DNA from: an uncultured Collinsella sp.
Lineage (GTDB): Bacteria > Actinomycetota > Coriobacteriia > Coriobacteriales > Coriobacteriaceae
Reading direction: 5' to 3'
NCBI GenBank assembly: GCA_902479135.1
Contig: CABSNU010000013.1
Coordinates: 1-54,713 of the forward strand
DNA: 54,713 nucleotides
In this document: positions 48,383 to 54,713 of the stretch, one piece after another
Layout: each line of letters opens with the position of its first letter
Position numbering within the stretch: position 1 is the first letter of the stretch
Position numbers and translations under genes: made by a program
The notes under the pieces: generated by a model
Database searches by the model: none
What the model was told of the DNA's origin: nothing
Seen by the model: only the letters and a program-made list of their open reading frames with translations

Positions 48383-48440
48383 CGGCATTTGGGGACGTTC
48401 CTTATGTGCCGGCACTTTGGGAACGTCCCTAAGTGCCGGC
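48383..48440. repeat. 'GGCACTTGGGGAC' repeat, copy 3
   Basis: GGCATTTGGGGACGTTCC-TTATGTGCC followed directly by GGCACTTTGGGAACGTCC-CTAAGTGCC; each half is a palindrome. It lies in the divergent gap between the flippase and pckA genes. The rest of this gap shows a further GTCCCTAA remnant and no clear promoter. Confidence 0.7.
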
Positions 48441-48632
48441 ATCCGGGGTCGCTTCTTGGTTGTTGCCTGTTCAAGAGTGTCCCTAACGACTAGGCCGCTT
48501 GCGTGCGATTTTTGACCGTTGGGCGGGCGCTTCGCCGTTGCCGCAAAAACGTTTTTGCATATCGGGTACAACGGGCTTTACGTGAGTAAAGTGCGCGCCT
48601 CGTCCACGTGTCGCGCTTTTAAAGGAGGCCCC

Positions 48633-50303
48633 ATGCCAGGTGTTACCCCTGCAGAAGTTCTGTCCAACTTTGGCATTACGCTGGTCGAAGATCCTGCCGA
48701 GAACCAGCCCCGCCTGCTGGTCGACCTGCCGGCAGCCGAGCTCGTCGAGCACGCCATCCGTCGCAACGAAGGTCGTATGGCCTCCAACGGCGCGCTGGTG
48801 ATCGAGACGGGGGAGCGCACTGGCCGCTCGCCTAATGACCGCTTTATCGTTGACACCCCCGATGTTCACGACAAGATTGCCTGGGGTGCCGTCAACCGCC
48901 CGCTGTCTGTCGAGAGCTACGAGGCCATCAAGGCCGGCATCGTCGACTATCTCAACGAGCGCGACGTGTTCGTCACTCGCGGTATGGCCGGTGCCGACCG
49001 CAACCATACGCGTCGTCTGCTTGTCGCCTGCGAGCGTGCCAGCCAGGCGCTCTTTATTAAGCAGATGCTCGCCCGCCCGCTTGCCCGCGAAATCGCACGC
49101 ACCGGCGAGCCGGACTTCTGCGTGCTCGCCGCGCCGGGCTACCAGTGCGATCCCGCCATCAAGGGCCTCAACTCCAGCGCCGCCGTGGTCATTAACTTCC
49201 AGGAGCGCGTGATTCTGGTCGCCGGCACCGGCTACTCCGGCGAGATCAAAAAGTCCATTTTCAGCGTCATGAATTACCTGCTGCCCGTCGAGGACGACGT
49301 GCTGCCCATGCATTGCTCGGCCAGTATGGACCCCGTCACGCATGAGACCGCCGTGTTCTTTGGCCTCTCCGGCACCGGCAAGACCACGCTTTCGGCCAAC
49401 CCCACGCGCCTGCTGATCGGCGACGACGAACACGGTTGGTCCGACATGGGCATCTTCAACATCGAGGGTGGCTGCTACGCCAAATGCGAGGGCCTGGACG
49501 CGTTCCACGAGCCTGAGATCTTCAACGCCGTCCGCTTTGGCGCGATCTGCGAAAACGTGGTGCTCGACGAGAACCGCAAGCCCAACTACGACGACATCTC
49601 GATCACGCACAACACGCGCGTGGCATACCCTGTGGAGCACATTCCCAACGCGTGGACCAAGGGCATGGGCACCACTCCAAGCGTCGTGCTCTTCCTGACC
49701 TGCGATGCCTTTGGCGTGCTGCCGCCCATCTCGCGCCTGACGGCCGACTCCGCCATGTATCACTTTGTGACGGGCTTTACGGCCAAGATCCCCGGCACCG
49801 AGGTCGGCGTCACCGAGCCCACGCCCACGTTCTCTTCGCTGTTTGGCGAGCCGTTTATGCCGCTCGACCCCATGGTCTATGCCAAGATGCTCGGTGAGCG
49901 CATCGCCGACGGCCGCACGCGTGTGTACCTGGTCAACACCGGCTGGATCGGCGGCGGCTACGGCGTGGGTCATCGCATCGAGCTTGCCTACACGCGCGCC
50001 CTGGTGGCCCGCGCCCTCGACGGTACCATCGAGGACAGCGAGTTCGTGCACGACGACATCTTTAACGTCGACATTCCCACCACGTGCCACGGCGTACCCG
50101 ACGGCATCCTGGTGCCGCGCCAGTATTGGCAGAGCACCGCTCGCTACGACGAGGCTGCGCACAACTTGGCCGTGATGTTCGAGGAGAACTTCGAGAAGAA
50201 GTACTCGCACCTGCCCGAATCCGTCAAGGCCGCCGGTCCGCATGCTCAGGTGCACGCCGACGCCCGTCATCGCGGCCACGGCCTGCTGGGACTTCGCCAC
50301 TAG
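48633..50303 (+). CDS. pckA: Phosphoenolpyruvate carboxykinase (ATP)
   Basis: A 556-residue ATP-type PEP carboxykinase interconverting oxaloacetate and PEP. The signature GLSGTGKTTLS (P-loop, near residue 245) is followed by IGDDEHGWSDMGIFNIEGGCYAKC, both diagnostic. ETGERTGRSPNDRFIV near residue 55 and NTGWIGGGYGVGHRI near residue 430 are substrate- and adenine-side motifs. In gut anaerobes the enzyme can run towards oxaloacetate and gain ATP. A strong AAAGGAGG precedes ATG; the open frame continues upstream but not with protein-like sequence. Confidence 0.96.
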   Translation: MPGVTPAEVLSNFGITLVEDPAENQPRLLVDLPAAELVEHAIRRNEGRMASNGALVIETGERTGRSPNDRFIVDTPDVHDKIAWGAVNRPLSVESYEAIKAGIVDYLNERDVFVTRGMAGADRNHTRRLLVACERASQALFIKQMLARPLAREIARTGEPDFCVLAAPGYQCDPAIKGLNSSAAVVINFQERVILVAGTGYSGEIKKSIFSVMNYLLPVEDDVLPMHCSASMDPVTHETAVFFGLSGTGKTTLSANPTRLLIGDDEHGWSDMGIFNIEGGCYAKCEGLDAFHEPEIFNAVRFGAICENVVLDENRKPNYDDISITHNTRVAYPVEHIPNAWTKGMGTTPSVVLFLTCDAFGVLPPISRLTADSAMYHFVTGFTAKIPGTEVGVTEPTPTFSSLFGEPFMPLDPMVYAKMLGERIADGRTRVYLVNTGWIGGGYGVGHRIELAYTRALVARALDGTIEDSEFVHDDIFNVDIPTTCHGVPDGILVPRQYWQSTARYDEAAHNLAVMFEENFEKKYSHLPESVKAAGPHAQVHADARHRGHGLLGLRH

Positions 50304-50318
50304 CGTCGCCTCAGACCC

Positions 50319-50359
50319 AAAACCACCATAAAGGGGACAGGCACCTTTGTGGTGGTTTT
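50319..50359. repeat. 'AACCACCACAAAGG' palindromic repeat, copy 3 (inverted)
   Basis: AAAACCACCATAAAGG-GGACAGGCA-CCTTTGTGGTGGTTTT: the asymmetric loop is reversed relative to copy 1. It is 16 bases after the pckA stop and ends in a T-run, so it likely terminates pckA. Its right end supplies the -35 of the next promoter. Confidence 0.85.
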
Positions 50360-50490
50360 ACTCGCGCGGATGACTCGGGTTACAATACGCCTGACATATC
50401 GCTCCCTTCTCCGGATGGGGGCAGCGTAAGCGCTCTTGTGGCGGCACCGTAGGACTTTGAAGGCGGCCGTCGTAAGGGCGCTTTTTGTTT
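50357..50490 (+). promoter_or_regulatory. Promoter and possible attenuated leader of the B3/B4 gene
   Basis: TTTACT (50357) and TACAAT (50381) with 18-base spacing. The ~135-base leader contains CGCT..CC/GG..AGCG early and then AGCGCTCTT (50429-50437) paired with AAGGGCGCT (50474-50482), followed by TTTTTGTTT: an intrinsic terminator before the gene. No known riboswitch class is recognised. Confidence 0.45.
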
Positions 50491-50530
50491 AGGCACCCGG
50501 GCTCGGGCGCATGCTATGAAGGGAGAGCAC

Positions 50531-51250
50531 ATGAAGAGCTTTATTGCCGAGGATTCGTTTTGGGAGCTGTTTCCGCAGGCGGCTGTCGGTGTTGTGGTCG
50601 TAAAGGGCATGAAGCCCGCGGCTCAGATTCCTCAAGAGGACGTGGACGCGATTGCGGCGTTGCTCGACCGCGCCAATATCGACGCGGAGCGTCATCTGAC
50701 CAGCGATACTATCAGCGAGAACGCACCGGTCAAGGCATGGCGCGAGGCTTATCGGCTGTTCAAGACCAAAAAGGGCGCGCGTTGCTCAATTGAGAACCTG
50801 CTCAAGCGCGTGCTCAAGGGCAAACCGGTGGGCCACATTACGCCCGCGGTGGACATCTACAACACGGTGTCGCTGACCTACGCGCTGCCCGTTGGCGGCG
50901 AGGACCTACATGCTATCGAGGGCGATCTGCGGTTAGCGGTGACCGACGGTGGCGATGCGTTTCTGCCGCTTGGCGAGGAAACAGATGACCCGACGCTGCC
51001 CGGCGAGCTCGCCTACATCGATGATGCGGGCGCCGTATGCCGCTGCTGGAACTGGCGCGATGGCGTTCGCACGGCGCTGTCCGACGATTCGGCCGATGCA
51101 TTCCTGGCGATTGAGTGCGTGGAGCCCGAGCGGATGGGGGATTGCCAGGCTGCCGTTGATCGTCTCGCCGAGTTGCTCGAGCGCTATCTGGGAGCGACGG
51201 TTGTCGTTAAGACGCTTGTGACCCGCGACAATCCTTGCGTGGAGCTGTAG
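50531..51250 (+). CDS. B3/B4 tRNA-binding domain protein
   Basis: A 239-residue stand-alone B3/B4 domain protein, related to the editing-type module of the phenylalanyl-tRNA synthetase beta chain (COG3382 group). The conserved stretch is APVKAWREAYRLFKTKKG, then CSIENLLKRVLKGKP, ITPAVDIYNTVSLTYALPVGGEDL and a late FLPLGEE. Such proteins may clear mischarged tRNA or bind another ligand; function is not established. GGGAGAGC lies before the ATG chosen; an ATG five codons earlier overlaps this ribosome site. A terminator in the leader suggests attenuation. Confidence 0.82.
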   Translation: MKSFIAEDSFWELFPQAAVGVVVVKGMKPAAQIPQEDVDAIAALLDRANIDAERHLTSDTISENAPVKAWREAYRLFKTKKGARCSIENLLKRVLKGKPVGHITPAVDIYNTVSLTYALPVGGEDLHAIEGDLRLAVTDGGDAFLPLGEETDDPTLPGELAYIDDAGAVCRCWNWRDGVRTALSDDSADAFLAIECVEPERMGDCQAAVDRLAELLERYLGATVVVKTLVTRDNPCVEL

Positions 51251-51277
51251 CGACGCCTAGAACCAATTGATGCCCCC

Positions 51278-51318
51278 AAACCACCACAAAGGTGCCTGTC
51301 CTCTTTGTGGTGGTTTTT
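51278..51318. repeat. 'AACCACCACAAAGG' palindromic repeat, copy 4
   Basis: AAACCACCACAAAGG-TGCCTGTCC-TCTTTGTGGTGGTTTTT, 28 bases after the B3/B4 gene stop; T-run at the right end. Confidence 0.85.
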
Positions 51319-51421
51319 ATGTTGATGGGTTAACAAATGGGATATTTGGGTATGGGTGTTGCCTTGTGCGGCTAAGATGTTTACCCGTTAGCATCATGCA
51401 AGCGAAAGGCGGTCGTCTCCC

Positions 51422-51871
51422 ATGCAGCAGAACGACGAGACACGTTTCGAGGACTTTGTCGGACTGATCAGCGGGCTCTACAAGGAGATCCAGCGCATTA
51501 AGACATCCGAGGGCGCAAGGCTGGGCCTCAAGGGCTCCGACGTTATGTGCCTGTACTATCTTGAGCGCAGCAAGGACGGCCTGACTGGCGCTGACCTGGC
51601 TCGCATGGCAGGCGTGACCCGTGCCGCCGTCTCGCGCACGCTCGCGCATCTGGAGGAGGGCGGCTACGTCGAGGTCGACGACTCGGGTGATGCGGCCGTT
51701 AAGTATCGTGCCCCGGTGCGCCTGACCGCTCTGGGCGGCGAGAGCATGAGCGAGGCGGACCGCATCATTCGCGAGGTGCTCGACACCACCGGTAAGGCTA
51801 TGGGTGTGGAGCAGCGCGAGCAGATGTATGCGTCGCTGCGTACGATTCTCAACACCCTGCGTGAGATCTAA
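51422..51871 (+). CDS. MarR-family transcriptional regulator
   Basis: A 149-residue winged-helix protein: GLKGSDVMCLYYLERSKDGL, the recognition region TGADLARMAGVTRAAVSRTL, then the wing GGYVEVDDSGDAAVKYRAPV and LTALGGESMSEADRII. The flanking long helices give the MarR dimer. GAAAGGCGG lies before ATG. The next gene, a DegV-family lipid-binding protein, begins 119 bases later on the same strand. Regulators of this type often sit beside fatty-acid genes, so it may govern that gene; no operator was identified. Confidence 0.87.
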   Translation: MQQNDETRFEDFVGLISGLYKEIQRIKTSEGARLGLKGSDVMCLYYLERSKDGLTGADLARMAGVTRAAVSRTLAHLEEGGYVEVDDSGDAAVKYRAPVRLTALGGESMSEADRIIREVLDTTGKAMGVEQREQMYASLRTILNTLREI

Positions 51872-51990
51872 GGCCGCCAAGGCATTTGCTTCCCATTAAA
51901 AACTGCATAGTCCCGTTTGAGCGCGTATGCCGTGCCGGGGCATTGCTGTCAAAATTCCCCGCGCGGGACCTGCGCAAGAAAGGATTCGTT

Positions 51991-52845
51991 ATGTCCGTCC
52001 GCATTATTACCGATTCCGCAAGCGATATGTCGCCGGCGGAGCACCCCGCTCTGCGTGTTCTGCCGCTGTCCGTCACCTTTGGCACCGATGTGTATATGGA
52101 TGGCGTCGACATCGATCACCAGCGCTTTTACGAGATGCTTGTGGAGCGCGATGAACTGCCCAAGACCGGTCAGGTCAACCCGTACGCCTTTTCGCAGGCG
52201 ATTGCCGAAGCGCGTGAGGCCGGCGATGAGGCCGTGATTATTACCGTGGGTGCCAAGCTCTCGGGCACCAACCAGAGTGCTCGTACGGCACTTGCCGAGG
52301 CGCCGGGCGGCGACATGTTCGTCGTGGACAGCAATAACGTGACCTTGGGCGAGCGCGTGCTGGTCGAGTATGCGCTGCGCCTGGTGGACGAGGGCCAGGG
52401 CGCGGCTCAGGTTGCGGCGGCTGTCGAGGCCGTGCGCGACCGCGTGGTCGTCATCGGCCTGCTCGAGACGTTGGAGTACCTGGTGCGCGGCGGTCGCCTG
52501 TCTGCTGCGGCCGGTGCCGTGGGTACGCTGCTCAACGTAAAGCCCGTGGTGGCTGCCGAGGACGGTCTGATCGTGCAGCTGGGCAAGGCGCGCGGTTCCA
52601 AGAACGGACGTAACCTGCTCAACCAGAAGGTCGAAAAGGCGGGCGGCATCGACTTTTCCATGCCGCTGGCGCTCGGCTATACGGGCCTTTCGGATGCGGT
52701 GCTCAAGAAGTATATCGAGGACAGCGCGGCACTGTGGGCTGGCCACACCGAGGGCGAACTGCCTGTCCACACCATTGGCGCCACCATCGGCACCCACGTA
52801 GGTCCCGGCGCCGTAGCCGTAGCCTTCTTCCAGCCCGTCAACTAA
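51991..52845 (+). CDS. DegV family protein (fatty-acid binding)
   Basis: A 284-residue, full-length DegV protein. The N-terminal signature is VRIITDSASDMSPAE; GAKLSGTNQSARTA contains the serine/threonine that holds the carboxylate head; LETLEYLVRGGRLS and LLNVKPVV are classical; IGATIGTHVGPGAVAVAFF ends the protein. It is close to the canonical FakB form, more so than the copy at 17.8 kb. Likely delivers exogenous fatty acid to a FakA kinase, not in the window. AAGAAAGGA precedes ATG. The upstream MarR gene is on the same strand. Confidence 0.93.
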   Translation: MSVRIITDSASDMSPAEHPALRVLPLSVTFGTDVYMDGVDIDHQRFYEMLVERDELPKTGQVNPYAFSQAIAEAREAGDEAVIITVGAKLSGTNQSARTALAEAPGGDMFVVDSNNVTLGERVLVEYALRLVDEGQGAAQVAAAVEAVRDRVVVIGLLETLEYLVRGGRLSAAAGAVGTLLNVKPVVAAEDGLIVQLGKARGSKNGRNLLNQKVEKAGGIDFSMPLALGYTGLSDAVLKKYIEDSAALWAGHTEGELPVHTIGATIGTHVGPGAVAVAFFQPVN

Positions 52846-52857
52846 CCGACTTGCTAT

Positions 52858-52896
52858 AAACCACCACAAAGGGGACAGGCACCTTTGTGGTGGTTT
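52858..52896. repeat. 'AACCACCACAAAGG' palindromic repeat, copy 5 (inverted)
   Basis: AAACCACCACAAAGG-GGACAGGCA-CCTTTGTGGTGGTTT, 13 bases after the DegV stop, loop in the same reversed sense as copy 3. Confidence 0.85.
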
Positions 52897-52925
52897 AGGC
52901 TATTCCGGGTGGAAGGGAGCGAGCA

Positions 52926-53246
52926 ATGGCGTCTGAGGGCTTTTTTGAGCGGGTGTACGAGGTGGTCGAGCAGATTCCCGAGGGGATGGTCGCCACCTAC
53001 GGTCAGGTGGCGCTGCTCGCCGGTCGTCCGCGGAGTGCGCGGTACGTGGGGTATGCCCTGCATAGCAATCCGCGCCCTGGTCAGATTCCCTGCCATCGTG
53101 TGGTGTTTGCCGATGGCCGCATATGCGATGGTTTTGCTTTTGGCGGTCCCGATGCTCAACGTGAGCTTTTGCTAGGGGAGGGTGTGGCGTTTAAGGACGA
53201 CATGCACGTCGACTTGGCCGCCTGTCGCTGGCCTGCAGGGCTCTAG
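52926..53246 (+). CDS. MGMT-family alkyltransferase-domain protein
   Basis: A 106-residue protein equal to the C-terminal DNA-binding/active-site domain of O6-alkylguanine-DNA alkyltransferases: FERVYEVVEQIPEGMVATYGQVALLAG (helix-turn-helix with the Tyr and later Arg finger in PRSARYVGYAL) and the active-site IPCHRVV. Unlike alkyltransferase-like (ATL) proteins, which have Trp in place of Cys, the cysteine is kept, so it could accept alkyl groups itself. The N-terminal domain of Ada/Ogt is absent. GAAGGGAGCGAGCA precedes ATG. Repeats of the ACCACC family flank it on both sides. Confidence 0.88.
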   Translation: MASEGFFERVYEVVEQIPEGMVATYGQVALLAGRPRSARYVGYALHSNPRPGQIPCHRVVFADGRICDGFAFGGPDAQRELLLGEGVAFKDDMHVDLAACRWPAGL

Positions 53247-53263
53247 CGGCTCTGCCGTGGCTT

Positions 53264-53303
53264 AAGCCACCACAAAGGTGCCTATCCCCTTTGTGGTGGT
53301 TTT
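53264..53303. repeat. 'AACCACCACAAAGG' palindromic repeat, copy 6
   Basis: AAGCCACCACAAAGG-TGCCTATCC-CCTTTGTGGTGGTTTT, 18 bases after the MGMT-family gene stop. Confidence 0.82.
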
Positions 53304-53484
53304 GGCAGGTTTACCGAGGTTAACTTATGGAGAAGGTATGGCGGCGCGGTTTGTCGCAGCAAAGTAAACCACGGTGAACTATATTGTTTTCAGCAACAGA
53401 GCAGGCAATAGGCGATGAAAAAGCCTGCCCTGTTGAGTTTGATTCGCATTCCTCCCCTCTGTGCGATTCAACGGTGTACTTCGG
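53304..53484. other. Noncoding gap with a hairpin
   Basis: No gene seen. CAACAG-AGCAGGC (53389-53401 region) pairs with GCCTGC-CCTGTTG around an ~17-base loop. A GGTTAACTTATGG sequence lies near 53320, but no promoter is clear. Confidence 0.4.
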
Positions 53485-53524
53485 GAACAGGCCCGCTGGC
53501 AACTATCTGCCAGCGGGCCTGTTC
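53485..53524. terminator. Strong terminator hairpin beyond trpS
   Basis: GAACAGGCCCGCTGGCA pairs perfectly with TGCCAGCGGGCCTGTTC around ACTATC. It lies about 55 bases past the minus-strand trpS stop, and a second small hairpin (GGTGAGG/CCTCACC) sits between. Confidence 0.8.
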
Positions 53525-53577
53525 CTGTTTCGGTGAGGATTCAGCCTCACCGTCTATGTTGTGCGAAAGCGCTTTGC

Positions 53578-54627
53578 CTAGTACACCATGCCCATGGCGT
53601 CCTGAACCTCGGCCAGGGTCTGCTCGGCGATCTCGTTGGCGCGACGGTTGCCCTCGTGCAGCACGTCCTTCACGTAGTCCAGGTCGTTCTCGTAGCACTG
53701 ACGACGCTCGCGGATCGGGGCGAAGTACTCGTTGACGGCCTCGGTCACGTACTTCTTGAGCTGGCCGGAGCCGCCCATGCCGATCTCCTCGGCAATCTCG
53801 ACCTCGGAACGGCCGGTGCAGATGGCGGCCGTCGAAAGCAGACCGGACACGCCGGGGCGGTTCTCGGGGTCAAACGTGATCATGCGCTCGGAGTCGGTCT
53901 GGCTCTTCTTGATGCGCTTGGCCGTCTCCTCGGCGGTCATCGAGATGTTGATGGCGTTACCGTAGCTCTTGCTCATCTTGCGACCGTCCAGGCCCGGCAG
54001 CAGCGGGGTCTCGGACAGCAGTGCGTCGACCTCGGGGAACACCTTGCCGTAGCGGTTGTTAAAGCGGCGGGCGATGGTGCGGGTGAGCTCGATGTGCGGC
54101 AGCTGGTCGCGACCGACGGGCACCACATTGCCCTTGCAGAACAGGATGTCGCAGGCCTGGTGCACCGGGTAGGTGAGCAGAAGGCCGGTGAGCTCGTGGC
54201 CCGAGGCCTCCATCTCGGCCTTGACCGTGGGGTTGCGCGCCAGCTCGGCCTCGGACACCAGCGACAGGAACGGCAGCATGAGCTGGTTGGCGGCGGGCAC
54301 GGCGGAGTGCGCGTAGATCATGGTCTTGTCGGGGTCGATGCCGCAGGCAAGGTAGTCCATGACCATGTTGTACACGTTGTCCTGGATGTGCTCGGTCGTG
54401 TCGCGGTCGGTGATGACCTGGTAGTCGGCGATGAGTACGTTGGTCTTGGCACCCATGTTCTGCAGCTCCACACGGCCCTTGAGGGTGCCGAAGTAGTGAC
54501 CCAGATGCAGACGGCCGGTGGGGCGGTCGCCGGTGAGCATGGTGAACTTGTCGGGCGTCTTGGCCAGGCCCTCGCGAATGGCGTTGCTCTTCTGCAGCGC
54601 GACTTCGTAGCTGTTCTCGTTTGGCAT
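53578..54627 (-). CDS. trpS: Tryptophanyl-tRNA synthetase
   Basis: A 349-residue class Ic enzyme charging tRNA-Trp. The HIGH-type motif appears as DRPTGRLHLGHYFGTL (residues ~34-49), tryptophan-pocket residues lie in LIADYQVITDRD, and KMSKS is intact in GLDGRKMSKSYGNAI. VGRDQLPHIELTRTIA is another family landmark. AGGAGC 4 bases before ATG supports the start; ten further open codons upstream lack one. The promoter is probably in the few dozen bases before the contig end and cannot be assessed. Confidence 0.96.
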   Translation of the reverse strand: MPNENSYEVALQKSNAIREGLAKTPDKFTMLTGDRPTGRLHLGHYFGTLKGRVELQNMGAKTNVLIADYQVITDRDTTEHIQDNVYNMVMDYLACGIDPDKTMIYAHSAVPAANQLMLPFLSLVSEAELARNPTVKAEMEASGHELTGLLLTYPVHQACDILFCKGNVVPVGRDQLPHIELTRTIARRFNNRYGKVFPEVDALLSETPLLPGLDGRKMSKSYGNAINISMTAEETAKRIKKSQTDSERMITFDPENRPGVSGLLSTAAICTGRSEVEIAEEIGMGGSGQLKKYVTEAVNEYFAPIRERRQCYENDLDYVKDVLHEGNRRANEIAEQTLAEVQDAMGMVY

Positions 54628-54677
54628 AATTGCTCCTAACGTATGTTCATGGGTCAAGATGATAACGCGTTTATTGG

Positions 54678-54713
54678 CTGTCTCTTATACACATCTGACG
54701 CTGCCGACGAACT
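54678..54713. other. Sequencing adapter (Nextera/Tn5) at the contig end
   Basis: CTGTCTCTTATACACATCT (54678-54696) is the Tn5 mosaic end used in Nextera libraries. It is followed by GACGCTGCCGACGA (54697-54710), the rest of the standard Read 1 transposase adapter, and three more bases. This is not genomic. Confidence 0.97.

Noticed and set aside
48281..48571. Upstream extension of the flippase frame to ATG at 48571
   Set aside because: The extension covers the GGCAC repeat and is not protein-like. The TTG at 48280 has AAAGGA at proper distance.
48483..50300. A 605-codon minus-strand open frame over pckA
   Set aside because: pckA motifs on the plus strand are decisive; the reverse frame has no recognisable protein.
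25041..53303. CRISPR array from the repeated ACCACC units
   Set aside because: Copies are kilobases apart, lie after different genes and have no regular spacers or cas genes.

Overview
This is about 54.7 kb of high-GC DNA with short intergenic gaps, strong Shine-Dalgarno sites and a housekeeping-rich gene set. Protein style and the many palindromic intergenic repeats fit a gut member of the Coriobacteriia, most likely Collinsella or a close relative; this is recognition by eye, not a database result. The window looks like one contig with a raw right end: its last 36 bases are Illumina Nextera adapter.

Layout. 1-7.6 kb: tail of a broken DegV gene, a TIM-barrel protein, an rRNA m5C methyltransferase, a divergent MetRS-like protein, a small zincin, then queH and queA. 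7.9-13.3 kb: a tail-anchored coiled-coil protein, an SDR oxidoreductase, tgt (third queuosine gene) and a LOG-like gene. 13.3-17.6 kb: an A/T-richer insertion between the LOG gene and a second, diverged copy of its 3' end. It carries a RelB/YafQ-type toxin-antitoxin pair and a large primase-helicase-PLD protein. 17.8-27.8 kb: DegV, HAD phosphatase, PepV-like dipeptidase, pstSCAB, an ABC-F ATPase and a Cof-type phosphatase. 28-35.5 kb: metal homeostasis (MntR/DtxR-like regulator, Zn/Cd P-type ATPase with a separate HMA chaperone and SmtB-type repressor, putative Mn exporter), interrupted by an orphan nuclease-like gene in A/T-rich DNA. 35.7-46.5 kb: YaiI, a frameshifted DUF308 gene, nitroreductase, two tandem histidine phosphatases, a DUF1015-like protein, an M20 peptidase, serA, serC, a K+/H+ antiporter and a phosphatase. 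46.7-54.6 kb: a polysaccharide flippase, ATP-type PEP carboxykinase, a B3/B4 protein, MarR, DegV, an MGMT-family protein and trpS.

How the genes connect. QueA, QueH and Tgt provide the tRNA-modifying steps of queuosine synthesis. The Pst genes form one overlapping operon for phosphate uptake. The ArsR-type repressor, chaperone and ATPase have SmtB-like operators at both ends of the cluster. The MntR-like gene and the Mn-exporter gene share an 18-bp dyad upstream, suggesting one small regulon. SerC and SerA supply the first two steps of serine synthesis, with a DUF1015-like gene nearby.

The most unusual feature is a structured element present three times (7.6, 10.7 and 46.5 kb), each immediately after a stop codon. 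Its hairpin loops (TACC, AGAA) and tail motif are constant while its stems change in compensated fashion, the signature of a conserved RNA or of a hairpin-recognised mobile element. Next in interest are the island at the LOG gene and several separate palindrome families.
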